DNA from: an uncultured Gemmatimonadota bacterium
GTDB lineage: Bacteria; Gemmatimonadota; Gemmatimonadetes; Gemmatimonadales; Gemmatimonadaceae
DNA length: 64,000 nt
Direction of reading: 5' to 3'
Assembly: GCA_903910555.1 (NCBI GenBank)
Contig: CAIVZZ010000008.1
Span: 1-64,000, forward strand
Shown: in pieces, positions 19,349 through 26,591 of the stretch
Position numbering within the stretch: position 1 is the stretch's first letter
Layout: each line of letters starts with the position of its first letter
Translations under genes and position numbers: made by a program
Notes under the pieces: generated by a model
What the model saw: the letters and a program-made list of their open reading frames with translations, nothing else
The model's database searches: none
Told to the model about the DNA's origin: nothing

Positions 19349-20203
19349 ATGCGATTTCAGCGTCTTTTCTTCGCAGTGATTCTCGCGTGCGGCGTCACCG
19401 CATGCGCCAAGGACGTCACTGGCGTCACGCATGCACCGCCGCCGCTCGCTTATGTGCGGTATGTCAACGCTGTGCCTGACACGTTCGCGATGGACTTCCG
19501 TGCCGTCGATCAGGTCCAGTATTCCCAGCCGTTCCTCAACACCGCATTCCGCGGTCTTGGCGACGGCAACTATCAGGGATACCAGGCCGGTTCACGCCAC
19601 ATCCGCATCTTCCTCGATCCCAGCCCGAGCAACACGAGTCAGGCGGTTTCGGTGGCAGTTGCGTCGACGATCATGGTCGACACGACGTTCACCTTCACGG
19701 CCGGCACGTACTACACGCTGGTGCACGTTGGCGCTGCCCGGTCGGGCGCCGCGGTGAAGGAACAGCTGTGGATCATTCAGGACGCACTGCCCACGCAGAG
19801 CGCCGCTTCGGTTCAGTACCGTATCATCAACGTCGCCCCGGTTCAGGGCGCGGTTGATGTCTACGTCAACGGCACGACGCCGCTCACGGGCGCGCCGGCA
19901 GCAGCATCGCTCGCGTTCCACAGCGCTACGGCATACCTCTCGCAGGCGCCTGGTCCGCTTGTCATCCGCCTCACGGCGCCTGGCACGCTGAACGCAGTCG
20001 GCGCCGCGGCGGGTTATACGCTGCAGGTTGGAACGGCAGGTACGACGGCCGCGGATCCGATCTTCGGTTCCGGACAGGGCGGATCGATTCTGACGGCGTT
20101 CATTTTCGACGCGTCGGCAGCTGGCACCGTTGGCGCGCCGTTCGCGACGCCCGGCGTTGTATTCTTCCCAGACATGCAGCCCGCGCGCACGACCAGCCCG
20201 TAA
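19349..20203 (+). CDS. DUF4397-domain lipoprotein
   Basis: A 284-aa lipoprotein with lipobox GVTAC (MRFQRLFFAVILACGVTACAKD). The ATG at 19349 has GGAG 8 nt upstream and is preferred to an upstream ATG at 19304. Two repeats of a DUF4397-like beta domain are visible: AYVRYVNAVPDTFAMDFRAV and VQYRIINVAPVQGAVDVYVNG. DUF4397 proteins are cell-envelope proteins of unknown function. Position after susC-susD and the small lipoprotein suggests a surface-exposed accessory protein. Confidence 0.82.
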   Translation: MRFQRLFFAVILACGVTACAKDVTGVTHAPPPLAYVRYVNAVPDTFAMDFRAVDQVQYSQPFLNTAFRGLGDGNYQGYQAGSRHIRIFLDPSPSNTSQAVSVAVASTIMVDTTFTFTAGTYYTLVHVGAARSGAAVKEQLWIIQDALPTQSAASVQYRIINVAPVQGAVDVYVNGTTPLTGAPAAASLAFHSATAYLSQAPGPLVIRLTAPGTLNAVGAAAGYTLQVGTAGTTAADPIFGSGQGGSILTAFIFDASAAGTVGAPFATPGVVFFPDMQPARTTSP

Positions 20204-20236
20204 GGCTCGAGCGCTTGGGGTGAACAGTATGAAGTC

Positions 20237-20281
20237 ACATATGAGGCCGCCGGCGGGAAGTCCGCTTGGCGGCCTCATGTG
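20237..20281 (+). terminator. Hairpin after the SusCD gene group
   Basis: ACATATGAGGCCGCC (20237-20251) pairs with GGCGGCCTCATGTG (20268-20281). No poly-T follows, so it is either a Rho-dependent end, a 3' stabiliser or a processing hairpin. It separates the DUF4397 gene from the next one. Confidence 0.45.
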
Positions 20282-20294
20282 CGTCTCTGAACAA

Positions 20295-21035
20295 ATGCGT
20301 TCGGCACTCCTCGTTTGCGTCGCGCTGCTCATCGTGCTGCCCGCGCACGATCTCGCGGCTCAGATGATCCGCGGCACCGTGCGCGCCGAGGGCACGGAGC
20401 ACGTGCTTCAGGGCGCAAAGATCACCGTGCTCGATTCGCTTGAGCGGCAGCTCTTTGCCGTCACGAGCGACGATAAGGGACGCTTCGTTCTGCCGCTCTC
20501 GAGTGGGTTGCCCTTCAAGGTGACCGTCAAGAAAATCTGGTGGCAGCCGTCGTCCACCGAGCTGATTCACGCTTCGGTCTCGGATACGCTCGAGATGGAC
20601 CTGATGGTTCCGATGAATGGCGTCGTGCTCCCTGGCGTCGAAATCGACGCGGCCAAGACGACCACGCGAAACCAGCTCTATTACGACGAGGCGAAACGGA
20701 ACGGCTGGAAGGTCTATGAGCCATCCGAGATCGCAGCCCGCCGCGAACAGGGTGAGTTCACTGAGTTTGAGAACTTGATGCGGACGCTCTCGGTCACCGG
20801 CGTGAGAATGCCGGCGACGCGAAACGACTGCTACATGAATCTGCGCAACGGGAAGTGCATGACGTTCGTCGTCGACGGCCAGCCGGTCGGCACGATGTGG
20901 GTCGTGAATCCCGCCGATGTATATTTCGTCGCGATTCTACAAGCGACGCAGTCGTCGGTGCAGTTTGGCGACAAGGCGCCTTGGGGTGCGATACTGATCG
21001 TCACGCGGATGAACGGGGACAAAAAGAATCCGTAG
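20295..21035 (+). CDS. CarboxypepD-reg plus plug-like secreted protein
   Basis: A 246-aa exported protein. Signal peptide MRSALLVCVALLIVLPAHDLAAQ, then a carboxypeptidase-regulatory-like beta-sandwich (MIRGTVRAEGTEHVLQGAKITVLDSLERQLF ... DDKGRFVLPL). The C-terminal half resembles a TonB-receptor plug without a barrel (FEN-LMRTLSVTGVRM, CMTFVVDGQPVG, PADVYFVAILQATQSSVQFGDKAPWGAILIVTR). The same N-terminal order is seen in SusC proteins, but here the barrel is absent. Function unknown; it could be a periplasmic partner of TonB-dependent receptors. The longer upstream open frame has no ribosome site. Confidence 0.75.
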   Translation: MRSALLVCVALLIVLPAHDLAAQMIRGTVRAEGTEHVLQGAKITVLDSLERQLFAVTSDDKGRFVLPLSSGLPFKVTVKKIWWQPSSTELIHASVSDTLEMDLMVPMNGVVLPGVEIDAAKTTTRNQLYYDEAKRNGWKVYEPSEIAARREQGEFTEFENLMRTLSVTGVRMPATRNDCYMNLRNGKCMTFVVDGQPVGTMWVVNPADVYFVAILQATQSSVQFGDKAPWGAILIVTRMNGDKKNP

Positions 21036-21090
21036 AGGTCTGCTGGGCTTCGCTCTTGCTGCAGTTCTCGCCGCCTTTCCTTTTGCGCTC

Positions 21091-21855
21091 ATGGCGCAGC
21101 GGGGAGCGGCTGGTCCGGTAATTCCCACACCCCGCGGGATGGTCAACGATTTCGCCAACGTCATTCCAGCCGCTAACGCTGCGCGCATCGAAGCGCTGGC
21201 CACCGACGTGCGCGCGAAATCGAAAGGTGAGATCGCCATCGTCACGATGACGGATTTGGGCGGCCGCGATGTTGGCGATGTCGCGCTGCGAATCGGTCGT
21301 GAGTGGAAGGTCGGCGCCGCAACCAAGATCGGCGATGCCACTCGCAATGCCGGCGTGGTGATTCTCGTTATTCCAAAGGAAACGAGCAGCGACGGTCAGG
21401 GGCACGTCGGAATCCAGAACGGCCAGGGAAGCGAAGGCTTCCTCACCGACGGGCAGACCGGCGACATCATTCGCGAAGCGATCCCGCTCATGAAGCAGCG
21501 CGACTACGGCGCAGCAATCGAGCTGATGACGCAGCGCGTGGCGCAGCACTTTGCGTCGAGCTTCAACTTTTCGCTCGATTCGGCGGTCGCGCCGGCGCAG
21601 GTGCAGCAGCGCGAGGTCTACCGGCAGTCGCGGCCGCTCGGCGGAATTCCTCCGAAACTCATTTTCTATCTCTTTGTATTTCTGATCCTGATTCTTTCGC
21701 GCGGCAGAGGGAGCGGCTGTTTGTGGCTCGCCCTTTCGAGTGGTCGCGGCGGAGGGGGATGGAGCGGAGGCGGTGGTGGATTCGGCAGCGGCGGTGGAGG
21801 CGGTTTCGGCGGGGGCGGAGGTTTCTCTGGCGGCGGCTCGAGCGGGAGCTGGTAA
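21091..21855 (+). CDS. TPM-domain protein with Gly-rich tail (YgcG-like)
   Basis: A protein of about 254 aa from the ATG at 21091. The TPM domain (about residues 15-150) starts VNDFANVIPAANAARIEALATDVRAKSKGEIAIVTM. It is followed by a transmembrane helix (PKLIFYLFVFLILILS) and a Gly/Ser tail ending GGGSSGSW, which is the standard YgcG layout. The sequence just upstream, in frame and without a stop, encodes a good signal peptide (RRGLLGFALAAVLAAFPFALMAQ) but has no ATG, GTG or TTG. The true start may be a non-canonical codon such as ATC 21028. TPM proteins often pair with LemA, which is encoded 0.8 kb downstream. Confidence 0.85.
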   Translation: MAQRGAAGPVIPTPRGMVNDFANVIPAANAARIEALATDVRAKSKGEIAIVTMTDLGGRDVGDVALRIGREWKVGAATKIGDATRNAGVVILVIPKETSSDGQGHVGIQNGQGSEGFLTDGQTGDIIREAIPLMKQRDYGAAIELMTQRVAQHFASSFNFSLDSAVAPAQVQQREVYRQSRPLGGIPPKLIFYLFVFLILILSRGRGSGCLWLALSSGRGGGGWSGGGGGFGSGGGGGFGGGGGFSGGGSSGSW

Positions 21856-21858
21856 TCC

Positions 21859-22587
21859 ATGGCGAAGATGAAGCTAGATGAACTCGTTTCCCAGCTGCGC
21901 ACCGCTTACGGCGATGCGCTGAGCGCTGTCGTGCTCTACGGCTCTGCAGCCGGCGGTGAGCATCACGAGAAACGGTCGGATATGAATGTTCTCGTCATCG
22001 CGAAGAAGCTGACGGTTGCGTCGATGCGCGCCGCGGGCGCCGTTGCGCGCGCGTGGGGCGAGGCGGGGCATCCGCCGCCGCTGACGTTGACAGAGGCCGA
22101 GTGGCGGTCGAGCGTTGATGTGTTCGCGATCGAGCATGCGGATATTCTGCAGCGTCACAAGATTTTGTTCTCGGCGCCGCCATTTGACTTGAAATACGGC
22201 GTGACGGTTTCGCCGCGCGATCTGAGATTGCAGCTCGAATACGAGGCGCTCGGAATGCTGCTGCGTCTGCGCGGGCGAGTGCTGACGTCGGATCACGATG
22301 GCGCGCAGCGGCTGGAGACGCTGGTATCGGGAACGAGTCAGGTGCTGGTGCTGTTCCGTGCCATTCTACGGCTTCGCGATGAAGCGCCTCCTGCGGACAA
22401 CGAGGAGCTGTGCCGGGTTACCGCGCGGCATGCCGGGTTTGATCCGGCGCCGTTTATCGCGGTTCTGGGGCATTGGCGCGGCGGCAAGACGCTGGATGCC
22501 AGCAAGCTGGACGGGGTGCTGGAGACGTATCATCTGGGGCTGGAACAGGTTGTGGCCTATCTAGATGCGCTGCCGGCAGGGGCCTGA
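21859..22587 (+). CDS. Nucleotidyltransferase-fold protein, catalytic motif degenerate
   Basis: A 242-aa protein with an N-terminal polymerase-beta-like nucleotidyltransferase fold (LYGSAAGGEHHEKRSDMNVLVIA). The family pattern is GS followed by SDxDxxV; here the second Asp is replaced by Asn (SDMN), which would weaken metal binding. The remainder is helical and may correspond to the substrate-binding domain. It starts 3 nt after the TPM gene and 75 nt before lemA, so it is part of that group. Its target is unknown and it may be a catalytically inactive binding protein. Confidence 0.75.
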   Translation: MAKMKLDELVSQLRTAYGDALSAVVLYGSAAGGEHHEKRSDMNVLVIAKKLTVASMRAAGAVARAWGEAGHPPPLTLTEAEWRSSVDVFAIEHADILQRHKILFSAPPFDLKYGVTVSPRDLRLQLEYEALGMLLRLRGRVLTSDHDGAQRLETLVSGTSQVLVLFRAILRLRDEAPPADNEELCRVTARHAGFDPAPFIAVLGHWRGGKTLDASKLDGVLETYHLGLEQVVAYLDALPAGA

Positions 22588-22662
22588 TCTAGGTTGAATC
22601 CCGCGGGCACCGGAATCCGTTGTGTAAATTGAGTGCAAGACTGACCTGTAAAGGAGCTTGAT

Positions 22663-23244
22663 ATGAGACTCAAATCATTGATCGTGCTGGCGCTTCCACT
22701 GGCGCTGCCGATGCTGGCTGGCGCGTGCGGCTACAACAACATCCAGAGCATGGACGAGCGTGCGGCGGCGGCACAGAAGCAGATTTCTGTGCAGCTCCAG
22801 CGTCGTGCGGATCTCGTGCCGAATCTCGTGAACACGGTGAAGGGCTTTGCGGCGCAGGAAGCCGAGGTGTTCGAGACGGTCGCGAAAGCGCGCGCGGGGC
22901 TCGCCGGTGCGGTGACGGGCGGCAACGTCACGGAGATGGCAAACGCGAACCAGAATTTGACCGGCGCACTCGGCCGGTTGCTCGCGATTTCAGAGAACTA
23001 TCCGCAGTTGAAGAGCGACCAGAGTTTCCTGCGTTTGCAGGATGAACTCACCGGCACGGAAAACAGGATCGCGGTCGCACGCACCGACTACAATCAGGCC
23101 GTGCAGGATTACAACGGGTATATCCGCAGGTTTCCGGCGGTCATGACGGCGAAAGTCACTGGCGCGAAACCGCGTGATTATTTCGACGTGACGAATCCCG
23201 GCGCGCGCGAAGCACCGACGGTGGATTTCACAAAGAAGCCGTGA
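22663..23244 (+). CDS. lemA: LemA family protein
   Basis: A 193-aa membrane-anchored protein of the LemA family. The N-terminus is a lipoprotein-like signal (LPMLAGACGYNNIQSMDERA), and the body is the LemA helical bundle with VQLQRRADLVPNLVNTVKGFAAQE, the conserved RR.DLIPNLV..VKG motif. It ends RDYFDV, similar to family C-termini with FE/YFE motifs. LemA proteins have no settled biochemical role; they often co-occur with TPM-domain proteins, as here. The ribosome site AAAGGAG is 7 nt upstream of the ATG. Confidence 0.93.
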   Translation: MRLKSLIVLALPLALPMLAGACGYNNIQSMDERAAAAQKQISVQLQRRADLVPNLVNTVKGFAAQEAEVFETVAKARAGLAGAVTGGNVTEMANANQNLTGALGRLLAISENYPQLKSDQSFLRLQDELTGTENRIAVARTDYNQAVQDYNGYIRRFPAVMTAKVTGAKPRDYFDVTNPGAREAPTVDFTKKP

Positions 23245-23261
23245 GTACTTTTTGAGTACGT

Positions 23262-23302
23262 CTGAGAGCTGTCAGCTGAGCACGCTCGGCTGACAGCTCT
23301 CG
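23262..23302 (+). terminator. Perfect-looking hairpin after lemA
   Basis: GAGAGCTGTCAGCTGAGC (23264-23281) pairs with GCTCGGCTGACAGCTCTC (23284-23301) with a single mismatch around a 2-nt loop. It follows the lemA stop by about 20 nt. There is no T run after it, so it may stabilise the mRNA end or stop transcription with Rho. Confidence 0.5.
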
Positions 23303-23323
23303 GCATTTCGGCCGGGGGGCGAT

Positions 23324-23704
23324 ATGAAACGGTTCATTCGGCTGCTCCTGATTTTCGCTGTCACAGGTTGTGCGCTGCACCATACGTCCACAGGTGCGCA
23401 GCACCCGAACGTGATCACGTTCGAAGAGATTGACTCGTCCGGCGAGGCGAACATCTATGACGTCATCGTGAAGCTCCACGCGGAGTATCTGCGCGATCGC
23501 GGACCGCTGTCGGCGGTTTCGAGCAGCCGGGATATCGCCGTCGTGTTCCTGAATGAGCAGGAGTATGGCGCCATCGGAACGCTCTCGAGTTTTCAGGCGC
23601 ACGATATCGAGGAAGTACACTACTTCGCCGGTCCGGACGCGGTGACGAAATTCGGACGGCGCTACGGCGGCGGGGTGATACAGCTGATCACGCGCGTGGA
23701 TTGA
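23324..23704 (+). CDS. Stand-alone plug-domain-like lipoprotein
   Basis: A 126-aa lipoprotein (lipobox VTGC in MKRFIRLLLIFAVTGCALHH). The body resembles the end of a TonB-receptor plug: YDVIVKLHAEYLRDRG, then IAVVFLNEQEYGAIGTLSSFQAHDIEEVHYFAGPDAVTKFGRRYGGGVIQLITR. This corresponds to the D.I..IEVL.GP.A..YG....GGVI.I.T signature of plugs. No barrel follows. The role is unknown; it may contact a TonB-dependent receptor. Its stop overlaps the TTG start of the next gene by 4 nt. Confidence 0.75.
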   Translation: MKRFIRLLLIFAVTGCALHHTSTGAQHPNVITFEEIDSSGEANIYDVIVKLHAEYLRDRGPLSAVSSSRDIAVVFLNEQEYGAIGTLSSFQAHDIEEVHYFAGPDAVTKFGRRYGGGVIQLITRVD

Positions 23705-25029
23705 ACCTGCGGTTGAAGTCGTTCTTTGCGTTGCGTGCGCGAGCCGCTGTTTTCGCGGCGTGTGTGATTGCGGCGTGCGCGCATGTCGCGCCGCGCGAGC
23801 CAAGCGGTGCCGGCGGCGCCGACGCCGCGAGTGAGAACCTCGGCGGGTACTGGGATCTTGTCGCGCGGCTCGATCTCGATCATGCCATGCTCGCGGCGCA
23901 AGCAGGGCACTCGCACGATCAAGAAGCGCTCGCGGGCGCGCTGAAGCGCGTGGTCGCAGGCGACGCGGCGCGCGCGATCGTCTCACTCGATTCGCTCGCG
24001 CGCCGCACGTACACGGACAGCACGGTGCGGCGCGTGGCGGTTGTGGTGCTCGCCGGGCTGCTGCACACGGAGCATAGATGGAGTGAACTTGCCGTGCTTC
24101 CCACAGTACCGGGAATTCATCGCGACAGTGCGGATCTCGCTGGCGTCGAGGCATGGGCGGCGGCGTTCGACGGCGTGCGTGCGCCGCATTCACGATTCCG
24201 CTCGGACTCGGTGATTTTCCCGATTGTCCTCTCGCCGCTCGGAGTGCCGATGCTGCCGGTGGAGATCAACGGCAAGCGGTTCCTGTTCTGGCTCGACACC
24301 GGCGCGAGCATGACGATGATTTCGGCGGACGTCGCGCGCGCGGTGGGGATCGCGCCGCGCACTCCTGACTCGCTGGAGGCCGTGACAGCGGTGGGGCGCG
24401 TGCGCGTCTTGCCTGCGCTCATCGGGTCGCTTCATATAGGCCCGCTCGACTGGAGTGATGCGCCGGCGATGATTGTCGGCGGCGGCGATTTCAGTGTGGC
24501 TGATAGCGCGGCGGCGGGGCGCATGTCACGCGCGAAGATCGACGGGATTATCGGCTGGGATGTGTTGCGGCAGCTCGATGTGCGGATCGATCATCCGCGC
24601 GGCACGCTCACGATGCGGAAGCCGGTGCACGAGCATCTCGCGGCATCGCGGCGAAATTTATTTTGGATCGGCTATCCGATAGTACAGGGTCAGAGCGTGA
24701 ACGGCGCAAAGCTGAATCTTGGATTGGATACAGGATTGCAGGCGACGTTCGTGACGCGCTCGCTGGCTTCGCTCTCCGGCGGGATTGTACTCGGCGTTGA
24801 ACGGCGGCGGCTCGCGTCGATCGCGGGGGATTCGATCGTGCGGGGTGATGTGCTGAACGAAGTGCGCCTGAGAGTCGGCGACGCCGATCTATTGCTGCGC
24901 GGAGTGACTGTTCAAACCGCGGTGAGCGCCGGGTTCGTTGTGCTCGACGGAGTGATTGGGAGCGACGTGGGGTTTGCGGGGGTGGTGCGGATCGATGCCA
25001 CCAATGGGGTGTTTAGTGTGAAGCCGTGA
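23701..25029 (+). CDS. Lipoprotein with two retropepsin-like aspartic protease domains
   Basis: A 442-aa putative aspartic protease anchored as a lipoprotein (VFAACVIAACAHVAP). After a helical N-terminal part, two retropepsin-like domains follow: the first has the DTGAS active-site turn (LFWLDTGASMTMIS) and a closing IIGWDVL motif, the second has LGLDTGLQATFVT and VIGSDVGF. Single-domain retropepsins must dimerise; two domains in one chain could form the active pair internally. The second DTG lacks the usual Ser/Thr after Gly, so it may be less active. TTG start, overlapping the previous stop (TTGA). Confidence 0.8.
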   Translation: MNLRLKSFFALRARAAVFAACVIAACAHVAPREPSGAGGADAASENLGGYWDLVARLDLDHAMLAAQAGHSHDQEALAGALKRVVAGDAARAIVSLDSLARRTYTDSTVRRVAVVVLAGLLHTEHRWSELAVLPTVPGIHRDSADLAGVEAWAAAFDGVRAPHSRFRSDSVIFPIVLSPLGVPMLPVEINGKRFLFWLDTGASMTMISADVARAVGIAPRTPDSLEAVTAVGRVRVLPALIGSLHIGPLDWSDAPAMIVGGGDFSVADSAAAGRMSRAKIDGIIGWDVLRQLDVRIDHPRGTLTMRKPVHEHLAASRRNLFWIGYPIVQGQSVNGAKLNLGLDTGLQATFVTRSLASLSGGIVLGVERRRLASIAGDSIVRGDVLNEVRLRVGDADLLLRGVTVQTAVSAGFVVLDGVIGSDVGFAGVVRIDATNGVFSVKP

Positions 25030-25086
25030 CGGAGTAGTGAGTTGTCAGCGATGAGTTCGATGCGGGACTAAACAACTTGACGCACG

Positions 25087-25494
25087 ACGCGGGAGAGGAA
25101 ATTGGACGCGGGATAAGATTGGAGGGTTGAGATTTGATGTGGGGCGCGGGAAAATGACGGGTACGCCCTCGGCTCAGCGCGTGAGGCCATTGCGTGGTAC
25201 GGAACGCTCGAGGCGGAGCTCGGAGCTGTCGCAAAGGAGCGACAGTCGATGTTCGTGCAAATACGTCGGCTGCTCTTGACGACTCTCAAGAGGGCGCGAG
25301 CGAACAGTGTGAAAGCCCCGCCTCGTCAGACGCGCCGCCGCCCTCGCGGGTCCGAGTCGTAACCCCGCCGTCAATCTCATTACCCACAACTAATCCCGCG
25401 TTCGATTTCCTCTCCTGCATTCTGCGTCAGCAGGTCCTCCCGCGTCCAATTTCCTCTCCCGCGTTCTGCGGCAGCAGGTCCTCCCGCGTCCAAT
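25087..25494. repeat. Inverted and tandem repeats flanking a gene remnant
   Basis: A 27-bp sequence at 25087-25113 (beginning ACGCGGGAGAGGAAATTGG) recurs as an exact inverted copy at 25438-25464. On the right side two near-identical tandem units of about 44 bp (about 25407-25450 and 25451-25494) contain CAGCAGGTCCTCCCGCG. Shorter CGCGGGA fragments lie between. The repeats bracket the remnant described separately, which looks like the trace of a mobile or rearranged segment. The whole gap 25030-25533 has no intact gene. Confidence 0.75.
25138..25362 (+). pseudogene. Possible remnant of a four-helix-bundle protein gene
   Basis: An open frame from after a TGA at 25135 to a TAA at 25360, without a usable start codon at its 5' end. 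It encodes GSAREAIAWYGTLEAELG, then an AKERQSMFVQIRRLLLTTLKRARA helix. This resembles the C-terminal half of the four-helix-bundle proteins related to the 23S rRNA intervening-sequence protein (GSA.E...WY ... L..I..LL..L). The N-terminal helices are absent. The identification is from memory of the family pattern and is tentative. Confidence 0.4.
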
Positions 25495-25533
25495 GGAATC
25501 TTCAGCGTGAAGCCCTAGAAACCGACGCCAACC

Positions 25534-26535
25534 TTAGCGCGCATCCGCGTTCAATACTTTTTCAGGCAGCACGTACTTGAGCGGATCCACAGGCTGCCCA
25601 TTCACATGCACTTCGTAGTGCAGATGCGGCCCGGTCGCGAGGCCGGTATTGCCGACCGTCGCAATCAACTGTCCGCGCGTGACCTGCTGCCCGACATGCA
25701 CGACAATCCGCGAGCAGTGCGCGAACCGGGTGATGATCCCGTTGCCATGATCGATCTGAAATGTGTTGCCATAGCCGGCTTCGTTCGTAACTGAAAGCAC
25801 GCGGCCTGACGCGGGCGCGATGATCGGCGCACCCATCGGCGCCGAGAGATCGATGCCCTCGTGCGGGCGGCTCTGGTGCAGCACCGGATGGAAGCGGCTC
25901 TGCGAGAACTGACTCGAGAGCCAGCCCGTGGTCGGCATGATCGACGGCGTGCTCGCGAGACGTTCGAAATTTTTCGTGAGCGTATCGCTAACGGCGCGGA
26001 AACTCTGCGAGAGTTCGCTCGCACGCGCGATCATCACGTCGATATCGGCGTGGCTCGGCAGGGTGAGGCGGCCGGCGAACGGTTTGGGAAGCCCGTTCGA
26101 TGCCGCAACGGTTGATCCGGATTTGCCGGCGGTGATCGAGTGCGTTTTGGGTGCGTCAGCGATGCCAGTCGCGCTGTCTGCACCGGCTGCAACCGGGCCG
26201 TCCGTGACGGTCGATGCCGGCTCGGTCGGCAGCCCCGCGAGGAGACGGATCTGCTGATCGCGAGCGTCGAGTGAACTGAGTGTGTCGCTCAATGAAGCGA
26301 GGCGCACTCCAATCTGATCGAGCTGGCTCTGAAGGCGCGCGTTCTGCGCCGCGAGAAGCCGCGCGCTGGGCGTGCCGTAGGGCGTGAACAGGATCGTGAT
26401 CGCCGCAATGACCAATAGGGCGCTCGTGATCGCGCCGCCCAGAATTACCTGACGTGCCCGCGGTCCGATATGGATCGTGCGGGCCTCGCCGGTCCCCGGA
26501 GGGACGATGAGGATAGTCCAGTGCTTGGGCGCCAT
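25534..26535 (-). CDS. M23-family metallopeptidase, membrane anchored
   Basis: A 333-aa LytM/M23 endopeptidase likely to cut peptidoglycan cross-links. The N-terminus (MAPKHWTILIVPPGTGEARTI) precedes one transmembrane helix (VILGGAITSALLVIAAITILF) and a coiled coil (LLAAQNARLQSQLDQIGVRLASL). The M23 domain at the C-terminus has the Zn ligands in SRPHEGIDLS and GPHLHYEV, so the catalytic set is complete. The layout matches the MepM/NlpD-like factors that act at division or elongation. It is the last gene of the dnaE-accA-ricT-metG run, 56 nt after metG. A longer frame upstream overlaps metG and is not used. Confidence 0.92.
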   Translation of the reverse strand: MAPKHWTILIVPPGTGEARTIHIGPRARQVILGGAITSALLVIAAITILFTPYGTPSARLLAAQNARLQSQLDQIGVRLASLSDTLSSLDARDQQIRLLAGLPTEPASTVTDGPVAAGADSATGIADAPKTHSITAGKSGSTVAASNGLPKPFAGRLTLPSHADIDVMIARASELSQSFRAVSDTLTKNFERLASTPSIMPTTGWLSSQFSQSRFHPVLHQSRPHEGIDLSAPMGAPIIAPASGRVLSVTNEAGYGNTFQIDHGNGIITRFAHCSRIVVHVGQQVTRGQLIATVGNTGLATGPHLHYEVHVNGQPVDPLKYVLPEKVLNADAR

Positions 26536-26591
26536 GAATCTGTTAATGGTGGGGGGCGCCCATTCGTTCAGCAACCGCCAAAACGCCCGAT

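Noticed and set aside
25087-25494. CRISPR array
   Set aside because: Only two 44-bp tandem units and one inverted copy are present, without regularly spaced unique spacers or cas genes.
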